This document shows, in pieces, positions 1 through 11,000 of a stretch of DNA of 64,000 nt. Position numbers and translations under genes: made by a program. The notes beneath the pieces were generated by a model. That model had not been told where the DNA came from. It did not search any database and saw nothing but the letters and a program-made list of their open reading frames with translations. The stretch is from NCBI GenBank assembly GCA_003254885.1, contig QANT01008667.1:1-64000 (forward strand). Reading direction: 5' to 3'. Origin of the DNA: Purshia tridentata. Its lineage: Eukaryota; Streptophyta; Magnoliopsida; Rosales; Rosaceae. The first letter of the stretch is position 1. Each line of letters opens with the position of its first letter.

Positions 1-332
1 AGTAAAACACAGGGACTAAAAACGTATTTAACCCTTTAGTTTACCAACAAAAGTGTTGATGCTATTGTCATTAACCGATTAAATTTTAGATAATTAATAA
101 GAATAAAAGTTATACTACATAACTAGATAAATGAAGAACACATATGCATGCATTCTTTTCTTTTTTATTATAGAGGAGGATAAAGATTCGAATCTAAATA
201 TATAGGGAATGAATTTTTATCCTCCATCGTCTAAATCAACTCCAATTAACATGCATGCATTCTTATTATAGTTTATAATCATTTAGCACAGAACTATGAA
301 GATGACCCGTTTGGTATATTCCAATTTTTCAG
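1..332 (+). other. Intron sequence of the DUF604 gene
   Basis: AT-rich non-coding DNA that ends in the T-rich acceptor before the exon at 333. No exon or repeat is recognisable in it. It is read as the intron between the last exons in the window and those to the left. Confidence 0.6.
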
Positions 333-1320
333 TTTGATGTCAGAGGAGACCCCTACGGTCTTTTAGCTGCGCACCCATTGGCACCGCTTGTGTCCCTCCA
401 CCACCTGGACTCCATGAAACCCATGTTCCCGAACCAGACCCGTTCAGACTCACTCAAGTCCCTCATCCATGCATACCGAGTTGACCCGGGCCGTATCCTA
501 CAACAAAGTTTTTGCTACGACCACACACGTAGATGGTCCATATCCATTTCCTGGGGCTACACAGTTCAGCTTTACCCGTCAATGGTAACGGCTCAGGATA
601 TGCAGACACCATTTCGGACGTTCAAGACATGGCGGAGCTGGAGTGATGGTCCTTTCACATTCAATACCCGACCCATGAGTTCGGATCCGTGTCAACAGCC
701 CCTAATTTATTTCTTGGACCAGGTTAAGGCCAGCAAGGTTACGACCGTGACTACTTATAAGAGGTTTGTGGAAAAGGAAGCGAAACAATGTGAGAGAGCA
801 GAATATGACCACGCAATGGCACTGCAAAGGATCGTAGTCCTGTCAGAGAAGACGGACCCTGACTTTTGGACCAAGGTAAAAGCCCCCCCTCACACATACA
901 TACATTTTCATTGAAAAAGTCAATTCAATCAATATTCCTAAAGCAATGTTGCTCCTTTTTCATACGCATTGGTCCCATCTATTTAGTCTATAAAACATGA
1001 AATTGTGGGTCCATCCAATATTTAATGTTTATAATAATTAAAGTATACACCTTTTGCATACTGGGACTAAAATTAACACAGTCCCGGTATATACAGAGAA
1101 TTGTAAAATCATTATTACTAGTCGTTAATGGATAGTGGTACTGGTATGTTTATATTTTTCAACTTGATTTTATGAATTCTGATAATTTGATGGTGTTGAG
1201 CAGGAACTGGCTCCGCGTAGACAATGCTGTGAGATTAAGAATCATGGAAGCATATTAAAGGATGGGGCTATGTGGATTAGAATTAGGAGATGCAAACCCT
1301 CGGAATCTATTACAATCTAG
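333..1320 (+). CDS. DUF604 fringe-like glycosyltransferase, last two exons (5' part outside window)
   Basis: The last two coding exons are 333-875 and 1204-1320. Exon 1 follows a T-rich tract ending in ttttcag. It opens with FDVRGDPYGLLAAHP and runs through SLHHLD, YRVDPGRILQQSFCYD, SWGYTVQLYPS, TFKTWRSWSDGPFTFNTRP and FVEKEAKQCERAEY. These are hallmarks of the plant DUF604 family, Golgi-type beta-1,3-glycosyltransferase-like (fringe-related) proteins of poorly known substrate. The donor is AAG|gtaaaa. The second exon continues in phase 0 with ELAPRRQCCEI and ends in TAG at 1318-1320. The upstream exons, with the membrane anchor and the nucleotide-sugar DxD region, lie left of the window. The only in-window start in this frame would be a TTG at 378, which is not a real start. 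Both exons are open and look functional. Confidence 0.9.
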
Positions 1321-2889
1321 AGGGTCTAGGATGGCAATGTTGTGTGACTACATATTATAGTGGGTTTTTTTTTTTACCACTACTTATAGATCAGCCCATA
1401 AACTATTCCACCTCTGTAAGTACGCGAGTAATAACATGAAGGCTCAGATTAGACGACACATGAAGCTACTCCACTTTGTTTCTTTATAATTTGTCTCAGC
1501 CTTTTTTTTTTCTGTACCTGTGATAGAGCACTGAAAACCCGCATTCACGGCAATAATTCAAATCTTACACTCCTTCTCTAAAAGGCAAAAGGGAGACTAT
1601 GACATGCTTACACATGCACTTGCACATTGACCCATTGTAGATAAACCACCACCCCCCATATGGACTTAAAGCACCCGCACTAGCAATGAAGAATCCACAC
1701 GAATAATAATCTAGCATTTGTCAAGGACTCAAGGGTAACTTTTTTAAAACTTAAAGGTGCAGCGCAAGAGCTAAAGTGTATAGAGGAAAAAGATTGGATG
1801 CAAATGCTTGAAAGCATCTTTGGTGGTTTTAAAAGTAAACGGAATCGCTGGTTTGGAAACCTAATTGAAAGTTGGAACATGGCTATTGATTAACAATAGC
1901 AACGAAGAAAAAGAGGGTAAGATTAAGAAAAAAAACAAGCTGCAATGATGAGAAAACTAATGGGAAATCATATTTGAAAGGAAAACAGATTGGCATTGGC
2001 AAATCTCAATGAACCAAATTTGAATATCATCACACTAAGTGCAACGCATTAAATGGTTTGGTATTTGCTAATCTGTAGTGGAGCTAATTCAATTTGTTCC
2101 CATTGGTAATTGAAAGCTAAAAGCAGCTTACTATTGTGTTGGTGATGCCAGCAAAGGTATAATTGGCTATGGAGAAACAATAAACAGATAAGAAGTCACC
2201 TCAGACTATGGTGACCTCACACACAACCAAAATTTGCAATAAATGTAAGACGCAATACCAATGGAGAAGCAATAAGCAGATAAGAGTTCAACTGACTCAC
2301 CTCAGCCTCGGACAGTGGTGTCCACACCGAACCCAAGTTCCAATAAATGTAAGACGCAATACCTGACCAAGTTGACAACAAATTTTGAGAGTGAGAATGA
2401 GATTTATAATAAAGAATGGTAAAAAAAACACTCAGTAAGTTTGGGGAATTTTTTTGGTAAATAGAATCAGCACCGTTGAAACTATAAAATTGCAGAAAAA
2501 GGACTAACTGGATTACTGGAATAGGTTCCTTGAAAAATAATTGCAAGTGCAAAAAGTACTTTTAAAGTGAGACATATTCACTATTTCTTTCAGTAGACTT
2601 ATGCGGCCAAGCTCATATGCATAATCTGCAGTATTAGTATAGTTGTAAAGGCCAAATCTTACCCCTCCAAAAGAACTCCTCTCAGAATGTAAAGGCGAGC
2701 AATCTTCTGATATATGGCACCTGTTCATATATACCTCTAGATAAATGGAAGACAGAGTTACTTACATTGCCTTATAATAATCACAACAAATAAAGAAACA
2801 AGCTCCTCATGAAAACTGCCGCTTTCACAGGTCCATAATACCCATTCCCTCTTTTACAATGCCAGTCCTAAATTTTGATCAATGAAATA
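1321..2889. other. Intergenic DNA between two convergent genes
   Basis: Holds the 3' flank of the DUF604 gene (+) and of the TL17 gene (-). No coding exon could be supported on either strand. The short open frames lack codon bias and family matches. The only structure noted is the diverged tandem duplication at 2169-2363. Confidence 0.6.
2169..2363. repeat. Diverged two-unit tandem duplication, about 92 and 102 bp
   Basis: Unit 1 (2169-2260) and unit 2 (2261-2363) both begin ATGGAGAA(A/G)CAATAA and continue CAGATAAGA. Both hold TCACCTCAG in the middle and end AATAAATGTAAGACGCAATACC. The middle of the units differs by small indels. The duplication lies 3' of the TL17 stop codon and no function is apparent. 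Confidence 0.75.
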
Positions 2890-5507
2890 TTAATTGCAAA
2901 GCAAAGTTTCTCGTGTTGGATTTCCAGTTGTCGGATTTACCCTGTTACATAACAGTGGCTTCATTATAAATCATTTTAGCATATTCGTGAAGATGAATGT
3001 ATATACAAAGTATCTTTCTTACCCATCAGCAACTTTGCAAAGATATTCCCGCTGATCATCTCTTAAAGGAACATCTGTGAAGTCTGACCACAGAGAAGGC
3101 AAATCATGCAAAACTGATTACATACTTGGTAGTTGACATGATTTTACAGAAATCTTGTTTAAGCCGAAAACATTAAAGCTAACGCTCAAAGACATTTCTC
3201 ACTATGGAAACCAACAAAACAAAACTGATACTACTGTGGGGAAAATTAAAAGAAAAAAAAAACTAGAGAAACACCAAGGGTAAAAAATTAATATATACCT
3301 ATTAATTTTTCTACTTTCTTTGTTATACCAAGTATAGCTAGCATGGATTTGAATACACCTTGGGAGAAGTCCCATAATATTAAGTCAAAGCTATAAAATG
3401 GTATAATAAGTGCAAATATATTTTCACATACCTGCACCAGTAATATTCGATCCTCTGAAAGATGTGTTGCCTGTAGCAAGTGCACCTTCCAAGTTAGCAT
3501 TGCTCAGATTTGCCTGCAAAAGTGGTGCACGCATGTGTAAGGGCCTTAGAAGACATTATGGAAATGTTTCCTTCTTTATTTCTTTGCTTGGCAAGATCTG
3601 AACCTTGGGCCTAGTGGAATCCCAACCCAACCCTTACCATTACCACTTGATGCACCTGAACCAAGATGGGGATGTGATTGTCACGATGAAAACTAACAGT
3701 ATTTTAAAAGGGAATCTGGAAAGGTTTTAAGGCTCCATTAAATTAGGAGTTGAAAGCATTTTCCACTACTATGTGCAGGCCAGTTTGCCCTGTCTCATAA
3801 ACTGACATGTCTTTTATAAATTATGCTGCTAATGTATCTAAATCTTGGTGGATGGTAATTCCAGAAATTAGATGGGTAAATTCTTCAAATGTCCTATAAT
3901 CCTATTAACTTGATCGGAAAGACCTATCAATAAAGACCTATAATCCCCAAAACGACAATAAAGATTATGACAGTGACAAAGAATTAAATGTGGATAGTGG
4001 TGAACCTGCTAGTTTGAAGGGCAAGGGTTTAGGGGTCCACTGGTCATGTTCAACATTTACCTAGAACTTGGACCCTTAGCACACCAGAGCCTAATCCAAA
4101 TGATCCCAACCTAGTACTTGGGCATGTAAGAATGAAGGTAGGCAAATTTATATCCCAATTGGCATAATCCGATAAGTCTCGGAAATGGGAGCTTCACACA
4201 CAAATTAAATACAAGTCCATAATAATGGGAATACTTCTCAGTCCCACTATTATCCTCCTAACTACATTTTTCATCATTATACAGGTTTTATTAAATAGGT
4301 TACCTGATAACACAAAATCTAAACACTCAGTGAACAGAGAAAACACAAAGAAACTGCAGAAGGATTTCTCATAAATTAAATACAAGACTAAATGTTCCAT
4401 CAAAGTTCACCTTTGTCACATTGGCCAAAGAAAAGTCTACACCTCTTAGATCAGCATCAGAAAGATCAGCCCCTGCAGAAAGAATATCAGAGTAAATAAA
4501 AATAACAGAATACGTTTTTTGCTGTATATCAGATATATGCTTAATCCTTTAACTGCAAAGATAAACAAGGTAATTAGATGCATATAGGATTTTTTCCGAT
4601 ATGATTTCAGTTTTCCACCTAACTCACATTATATATTTAATCAAGTATTAATTGATTACTAAGTGAAGCGTGCAAGCTGCTTTTTCTATCATTCTTTAAA
4701 AAAAAAAAACTAATAATTAAAACAATGAATAACAATACCTGTTAAATCAGCATCGAAGAAGCTAGCACCTAATAACTTGGCGCCTCTAAAATTCGCTTGT
4801 CTCAATATTGACTGTGACACAATCAACACATAAACTCATCATCTATGAATGCACTAGGCATTAAAAACTTGCATTACATGTAAGAAGTGCGCGTGTGCTT
4901 TTGTGTTTCAGAGAAATTTGATTGATTAGGACCGTTTTGAAGTCTTGCATGATCAAAGTCTTGCCGCTAAAGTCCTTTCCAGTGAGGTCCTGGCCTCTAG
5001 TCACCTCCGAACCGTACGGACCTCCGCCCTGTCATCGACGACAATGAGAACAAATTAAGTGCATAGTTTTCCTTCGCTTCACTCACTTTCTCGGAAACCA
5101 AACAGAGCAATCGGCATTGAAACGTACCTTAAAGGCGAGTGCGGGATTGACTACGAACAGAGAAGCGGAGAGCAGAGCGAACAAGCTCGCCTTACAGACC
5201 GATTCTCCGAGAGACAACAATGCAGGGTTTCCAGAAGCTTCCAGGTCATTCTTTACCTGTGAAAGAAAATTTCAAATATAACAGTGATGAGGGCGATTTG
5301 GATAGCGTACGCGTTGTGTGCGCAATGTGCGATATGTAGAAGTGATAGAGATAAAAAGGCAAAGCGGGGAAGGACGAGTGCGCAGTGTACCTGAGGCGCA
5401 GGATAACCGGAGAGAGAGAGGAATTGGCGGGAAGGATGAGATTTTGGGAAAGATAGAGGCGGTTTTGGAGGGATTTTGGAACTCAAGGAGACGTTGAGAA
5501 GCGCCAT
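2890..5507 (-). CDS. TL17: Thylakoid lumenal 17.4 kDa-type pentapeptide-repeat protein, 8 exons
   Basis: Exons on the minus strand: 5391-5507, 5128-5256, 4933-5028, 4739-4811, 4411-4472, 3432-3513, 3023-3083 and 2890-2941. All have GT-AG borders and matching phases, and they sum to 672 nt (223 residues). The N-terminus (MALLNVSLSS) is a Ser/Pro-rich chloroplast transit peptide. A hydrophobic segment ending NPALAFK at residues 62-82 follows and looks like a thylakoid-lumen signal cut after ALA. The mature part starts GGGPYGSEVTRGQDLTGKDF and carries pentapeptide repeats of the A(D/N)LxG kind, such as ANFRGAKLLGA, ADLTGADLSDADLRG and ANLSNANLEGA. These fold into a right-handed beta helix. The tail is DDQREYLCKVADGVNPTTGN and ends LLCN. 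This order matches Arabidopsis TL17 (At5g53490) as I remember it. The exact role in the lumen is not established. It is divergent with GNOM copy 1. Confidence 0.95.
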
Positions 5508-5945
5508 TGAAATTTTGCAGTCGGATTTTTCTGTTCTTTTGTGTCGTGGATACTGGATACTGGATAATGAGAGAGATCTGGATTATACGGGCCGTGTTGG
5601 GTCTACCTACTCGCACCTGTGAGTGCGAGTCCAGTAAATAAAATTTCCCTGCGTCTTATTTCTATACTATGACATATTCGTTAAAGTAATTTCCTTTTCC
5701 TTGGCAAAAAAATAAAGTAATTTCCTTTTCTTTTGAACAACAATTCTTTCATATATATTTTTACAAACAAAAAAATAAAATCCTTCTTAGCGCTGAAATA
5801 TATATTTTGGATCAACTTTTCTTTATTGGCAAATAAATAATTAGATTTTCAAATTTGATGAACTTTTTTTATAAAGGCTTTCAAGTTCAAGAAATTCATA
5901 CATTTCCATTATAAGATAGGTGAGTTACAACGTAAAATATTATAA

Positions 5946-6154
5946 GGCCTTGTTTGGAGGATGGGAGTAGACGTGACTAAGCAATTAAAAGGGACAATAA
6001 TTAATTGTCCTATGTTTGGTATGTTTATTAAGAATTTGAGATTAGACTTACAAATGGTCCATAATGGGACTAGTCTGTCCTGACCTGACATGTCTTGTCT
6101 ATACAATGCATAGTCTTATCTCGTATAGCCTTATCCTACATTCCAAATGAGACC
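5946..6154. mobile_element. Candidate small MITE, about 209 bp
   Basis: The left end GGCCTTGTTTGGA and the reverse complement of the right end GGTCTCATTTGGA match at 10 of 13 positions, and the interior has no coding capacity. A clear target-site duplication is not visible: the flanks are tattataa and aatgtatc. The family therefore cannot be assigned. It could instead be chance. Confidence 0.35.
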
Positions 6155-6851
6155 AATGTATCTTTTTTCGTGTTATCGATGGTTTATATGGATAGTAAAT
6201 ATATTTACTATGGATGAGAGATAATATTTGTGTAAACTGTATCAGTTCTCTTTAATAACTTGTCATATGAGCGGTGATCGTTGTTGTATCAACAATGAGT
6301 GATCAAGTTTCTTGAGTTGCAATGTGATTCTTCCTTACTTTTGTGCTAAGAGAGTTTAATTGGCAGTATGGTCGATGTAACATGGTAAATAATAATATAC
6401 TGTAGTTCCTTATAGTTATTTTCCACATATTTTGCTTAAGCTTTGATTTATATTATTTTGCTAGTGTAAATCTTGATTAGCATGAATATATTATGGTATA
6501 TAGTCCATGCTAAAATTTGCTTTCACTTGTTGAGTTTTTATTTTAAGATTTTAGTATTGAGTGTTATTGGGATAGCCCAGTTGAAATGTGTAGGATTATT
6601 TGTGCACCTAAATTCGATTTCTTTTGTCAAATAAAAAAAATTTATTATTGAGATAAATTAGTTTTTCCTTTTAATTTAATATAAATTACCTATAAAATAC
6701 TATATATAACGTATTTCTAAAAAAGGAAATGGGATTAAGGGAGTGGAGATAAAATATAAGAAATAAAAAAGAGAAGGCAAAATTATAAAAGAAACACATT
6801 TGAACAAAACTTTTTTTTTTGTTCAGTGAGAGAACAAAATTTTCAATATAT

Positions 6852-6873
6852 GATATATGATATATCATATATC
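6852..6873. repeat. Perfect 22-bp AT-rich palindrome
   Basis: GATATATGATA followed directly by TATCATATATC is its own reverse complement over 22 bp with no spacer. Such AT palindromes can extrude as cruciforms. It lies about 1.2 kb upstream of the GNOM copy 1 start codon and no function can be inferred. Confidence 0.8.
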
Positions 6874-7145
6874 TCAATGCAAAAGGCTCGAAATTATTAA
6901 TTTTTTGGCGAATAGAAATTATTATTCTTGTTTTAATTTTATTAAGAGTAAACAGCGGTGGACTATTCTAGTAGTTTACTTTCTTCGCCATTCTTTCTTC
7001 TCCTCTAGATACTTGGCCGGACAGTAGGGATTCGACCGCGCTCTTCCATTTTCCAATTCAAGGTACACTCCTCTCTCACTAGTCTCTTAGCTTCACTCAT
7101 TCAATTTTCTTCGCATTTTGAGTTTTTATTCATTTTCTGATTTCG

Positions 7146-8072
7146 ATGGATCGCCTGGTCATCCCGATCTGGTACAGAGCAGTGGACCGGTCGAACCCGA
7201 AGTTTGCAATTAGGGTTGGAACAGGGAGAGAAGGAGGAACCGGATCTGTGAGGCCTCAGGCTTGCGATCGCCGGCGAAAGGAGGACTCTCGGGTAGGTGG
7301 CCTAACTGTGGATCTGTTATTGAATTCTTACTCTCAGCCAAACTGTGGATTCGGGGTCCATTTCAAAATCAATGCCATATCCTTGGAACCAAACAGAGCC
7401 ACTTTTATTTTATTTTGTTTGGGGGAGTCGGAGCTGGTTAGCATTTATCTTAGTTTTAAGTTTTCTGTTTTGAATCAAATCTTAGAGTTTTGGTTGATGA
7501 ACACTTTGAGGTTGCATGAAACCCGAGAATGCTTTTGTATGGTTCCATACAATGGAATGTGATTTTTTTTTTTTTCCAGTAATTTTTTCCGTTTATTTTT
7601 ATTAACCTGTAAGTTGGAATTAAGTATGAAAAGCATACTACCTGCCTTAAAAAAATAAAATAAAATTTTTGGTTCCGAATGAAGGTCACATAGATTTTCT
7701 ATTTGTCATTTCTAGTGTGTCTAGATGGTCTGTGTACATGTAAACAAATTTTACATTATAGTTTGAGATATTGGTTAGAGTGGCAATGAGGGTGGGTGCT
7801 GGGCAGTCGTGGTTGTTGGAATTTGGTGGTACTGTTAATGGTAGTTTCATTGTCTGATTATGTGATGATTGGGAAAGTTTTGTATGAGGCTTATCTATTT
7901 CTCATTGCACTTCATTCAACTTATTTGATATGTTGAATGTCTACTAGGTATGTTTCAGTACCTCCGTAGGTGGTGAAGGTTATGTATTGTCTATGCTTAT
8001 TTGCCTTCTCTACGTAGAAGTTGCTAACTACAGCTAGAACTTGGGGTTTTGTTCAAAGTATATTATCTAACG
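7146..8072 (+). promoter_or_regulatory. GNOM copy 1 5' leader with probable leader intron
   Basis: Blocks of this stretch are conserved before copy 2. GATCTGGTAC and GTGGACCGG near 7167-7190 match about 13940-13970. The last about 110 bases before the ATG, including GTATGTTTCAGTACCTCC and CTAGAACTTGG, match 14561-14670. A leader exon with a donor near 7291 (gggtaggt) and an acceptor at gtatgtttcag near 7959 would fit, but transcript data are lacking. An ATG at 7146 opens an upstream frame that copy 2 does not share. Confidence 0.5.
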
Positions 8073-11000
8073 ATGGGGCGTCTAAAGCTGCAAACTGGAA
8101 TCAAGGCAATTGAGGAAGAACCTGAGGATTGTGATGCAACCTATTCTAATAAAGCTACTTTAGCATGCATCATTAATTCAGAAATAGGCTCCGTATTAGC
8201 GGTCATGAGGAGGAATGTAAGATGGGGGGGACGTTATATTTCTGGTGACGATCAGCTGGAGCACTGTCTAATTCAATCTTTAAAGGCATTACGCAAGCAA
8301 ATATTTTCATGGCAGAATCAGTGGCATACCATCAATCCTGTTGTGTATCTCCAGCCTTTTCTGGATGTGATTAGATCAGATGAAACTGGTGCACCAATCA
8401 CTGGTGTGGCTTTGTCATCTGTTTACAATATCTTAACGCTTGATGTGATTGATCAAAATTCTGTGAATATTGAAGATGCCATGCACTTGTTAGTTGATGC
8501 CATCACAAGCTGCAGATTTGAGGTGACTGATCCTGCATCAGAAGAAGTGGTATTGATGAAGATACTACAGGTTCTTCTGGCTTGCATGAAGAGTAAGGCA
8601 TCTGTTATGTTGAGTAATCAGCATGTTTGCACTATAGTGAATACATGTTTCCGTATAGTTCATCAAGCAGGAACAAAAGGGGAGTTGTTGCAACGGATAG
8701 CTCGCCACACTATGCATGAACTTATTAGATGTATTTTCTCACACCTTCCAGATGTTCAAAACACTGAATGTGCATTGTTAAATGGAAGCAGTACCGTCAA
8801 ACGAGAGGTACAACAACTATCAACATTGGCATATATTATAGGGTCTTAGCCTAGTGGTTATCTGGTGATTAGGCAGTCTGAAATAATAAATTGATCTTGC
8901 AGATTTCTAGTCTTTTTAGACTGTTCTTCCTTATGTATATATTGTTTTTCCCCTGTGCAGATTGCAGGGCTAAATGACTATGCTTTTGGGAGTAGACAAT
9001 CGGAGAATGGCAGCATGAGTTCTGAGTATGATGGCCAGCCATTATTCACAAATCCTGCTTCAAATACTTCCTCAGGTCTGGTAGCATCTGGGCTGGATGA
9101 AAATACAATTGGGGCTTCTAACGGGAAGGAGGCTGTTCAATTCGACCTGCATCTCATGACTGAGCCGTATGGGGTCCCCTGCATGGTGGAAATATTTAAT
9201 TTTATGTGCTCTTTGTTAAATGTTGTTGAGCATATGGGAATGGGTCCCAGATCTAATACCATAGCATTTGATGAAGATGTGCCTCTTTTTGCCTTGGTTT
9301 TGATTAATTCTGCTATAGAGTTGGGTGGGTCCTCCATTCAGCATCACCCCAAGTTATTGAGTTTGGTTCAGGATGAATTGTTTCGAAATCTGATGCAATT
9401 TGGCCTATCAACGAGTCCACTTATTCTGTCAATGGTATGCAGCATTGTTCTTAATTTGTATCACCATCTGCGTACTGAACTTAAACTACAGCTCGAGGCC
9501 TTCTTTTCTTGTGTGATATTAAGGCTTGCACAAAGTAGGTATGGAGCTTCTTATCAACAGCAGGAGGTTGCCATGGAGGCTCTTGTTGACTTCTGCAGGC
9601 AGAAAACTTTCATGGTGGAGATGTACGCTAACTTAGATTGTGACATAACCTGCAGTAATGTCTTTGAAGAACTTGCTAATTTGTTATCAAAGAGTGCATT
9701 CCCTGTTAATTGCCCGTTGTCTTCAATTCACATTCTTGCTTTGGATGGTCTTATTGCTGTTATTCAAGGAATGGCAGAGAGGGTAGCAAATGGATCAGTT
9801 AGTTCTTCACATACTCAAGTGATTCTTGAAGAGTATACTCCATTCTGGATGGTGAAGTGTGACAACTACAGTGATCCTAATCATTGGGTTCCATTTGTTC
9901 GCCGAAGGAAGTACATAAAGAGAAGGTTGATGATTGGAGCAGATCACTTTAATCGTGACCCAAAGAAAGGGCTGGAGTTCCTCCAAGGAACACATCTATT
10001 GCCTGACAAACTTGATCCTCAAAGTGTGGCCTGCTTTTTTAGGTACACTGCTGGGTTGGACAAGAATCTTGTTGGGGATTTCCTGGGAAATCATGATGAA
10101 TTTTGTGTTCAAGTTCTTCATAAATTTGCTGGTACATTTGATTTCCAAGATATGAATTTGGATACTGCACTGCGACTTTTTTTGGAGACATTTCGATTGC
10201 CTGGAGAATCGCAAAAGATACAAAGGGTGCTCGAAGCATTCTCAGAGAGATACTATGAGCAATCGCCTCAAATTCTAGCAAACAAGGATGCTGCTCTTCT
10301 CTTGTCATATTCAATCATAATGCTCAATACAGATCAGCACAATGTTCAGGTGAAGAAGAAGATGACGGAGGAGGATTTCATTCGGAATAATCGGCACATC
10401 AATGGGGGCAGTGATCTACCTCGAGAATTCCTGGCAGAGCTCTACCACTCAATATGCAAGAATGAGATCCGCACAACTCCTGAACAAGGTGCTGGTTATC
10501 CAGAAATGACCCCTAGCCGGTGGATTGATTTAATGCACAAATCCAAGAAGAACGCTCCGTTTATTGTATCTGATTCCAGAGCCTACCTGGACCATGATAT
10601 GTTTGCTATAATGTCTGGGCCTACAATTGCTGCTATCTCTGTGGTATTTGATCATGCAGAACATGAAGAAGTTTACCAAACGTGCATTGATGGATTTTTA
10701 GCTATTGCAAAGATTTCAGCTTGCCATCATCTTGAAGATGTGCTGGATGATTTGGTTGTGTCTCTCTGTAAGTTCACAACCCTCTTAAACCCATCATCTG
10801 TTGATGAACCTGTGCTCACTTTTGGTGATGACACAAAAGCTAGAATGGCAACTGTAACAGTTTTCACAATTGCCAATAGGTATGGTGACTATATTCGCTC
10901 AGGTTGGAGAAATATTCTTGATTGCATCTTAAGATTACACAAGCTTGGTCTTCTTCCGGCTCGTGTGGCCAGTGATGCAGCTGATGAGTCAGAATTTTCT

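Larger units (their letters stand above)
5508..7145. promoter_or_regulatory. Divergent intergenic region between TL17 and GNOM copy 1
   Basis: AT-rich DNA that must hold the promoters of TL17 (-) and GNOM copy 1 (+). No coding exon is visible. It contains a candidate MITE (5946-6154) and a perfect 22-bp AT palindrome (6852-6873). A CT-rich tract at about 6980-7140 probably marks the GNOM transcription start and leader. No TATA box can be assigned with confidence. Confidence 0.5.

Noticed and set aside
378-914. A self-standing 178-codon gene at the left edge
   Set aside because: The frame begins at a TTG inside an exon, and the coding sequence clearly continues upstream to the splice acceptor at 331-332. 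It also leaves the exon at 875, so the last codons are intron.
5272-5616. A 114-codon minus-strand frame over the TL17 first exon
   Set aside because: It is a different frame from the transit peptide and overlaps intron and leader. The in-phase exon chain explains the locus.
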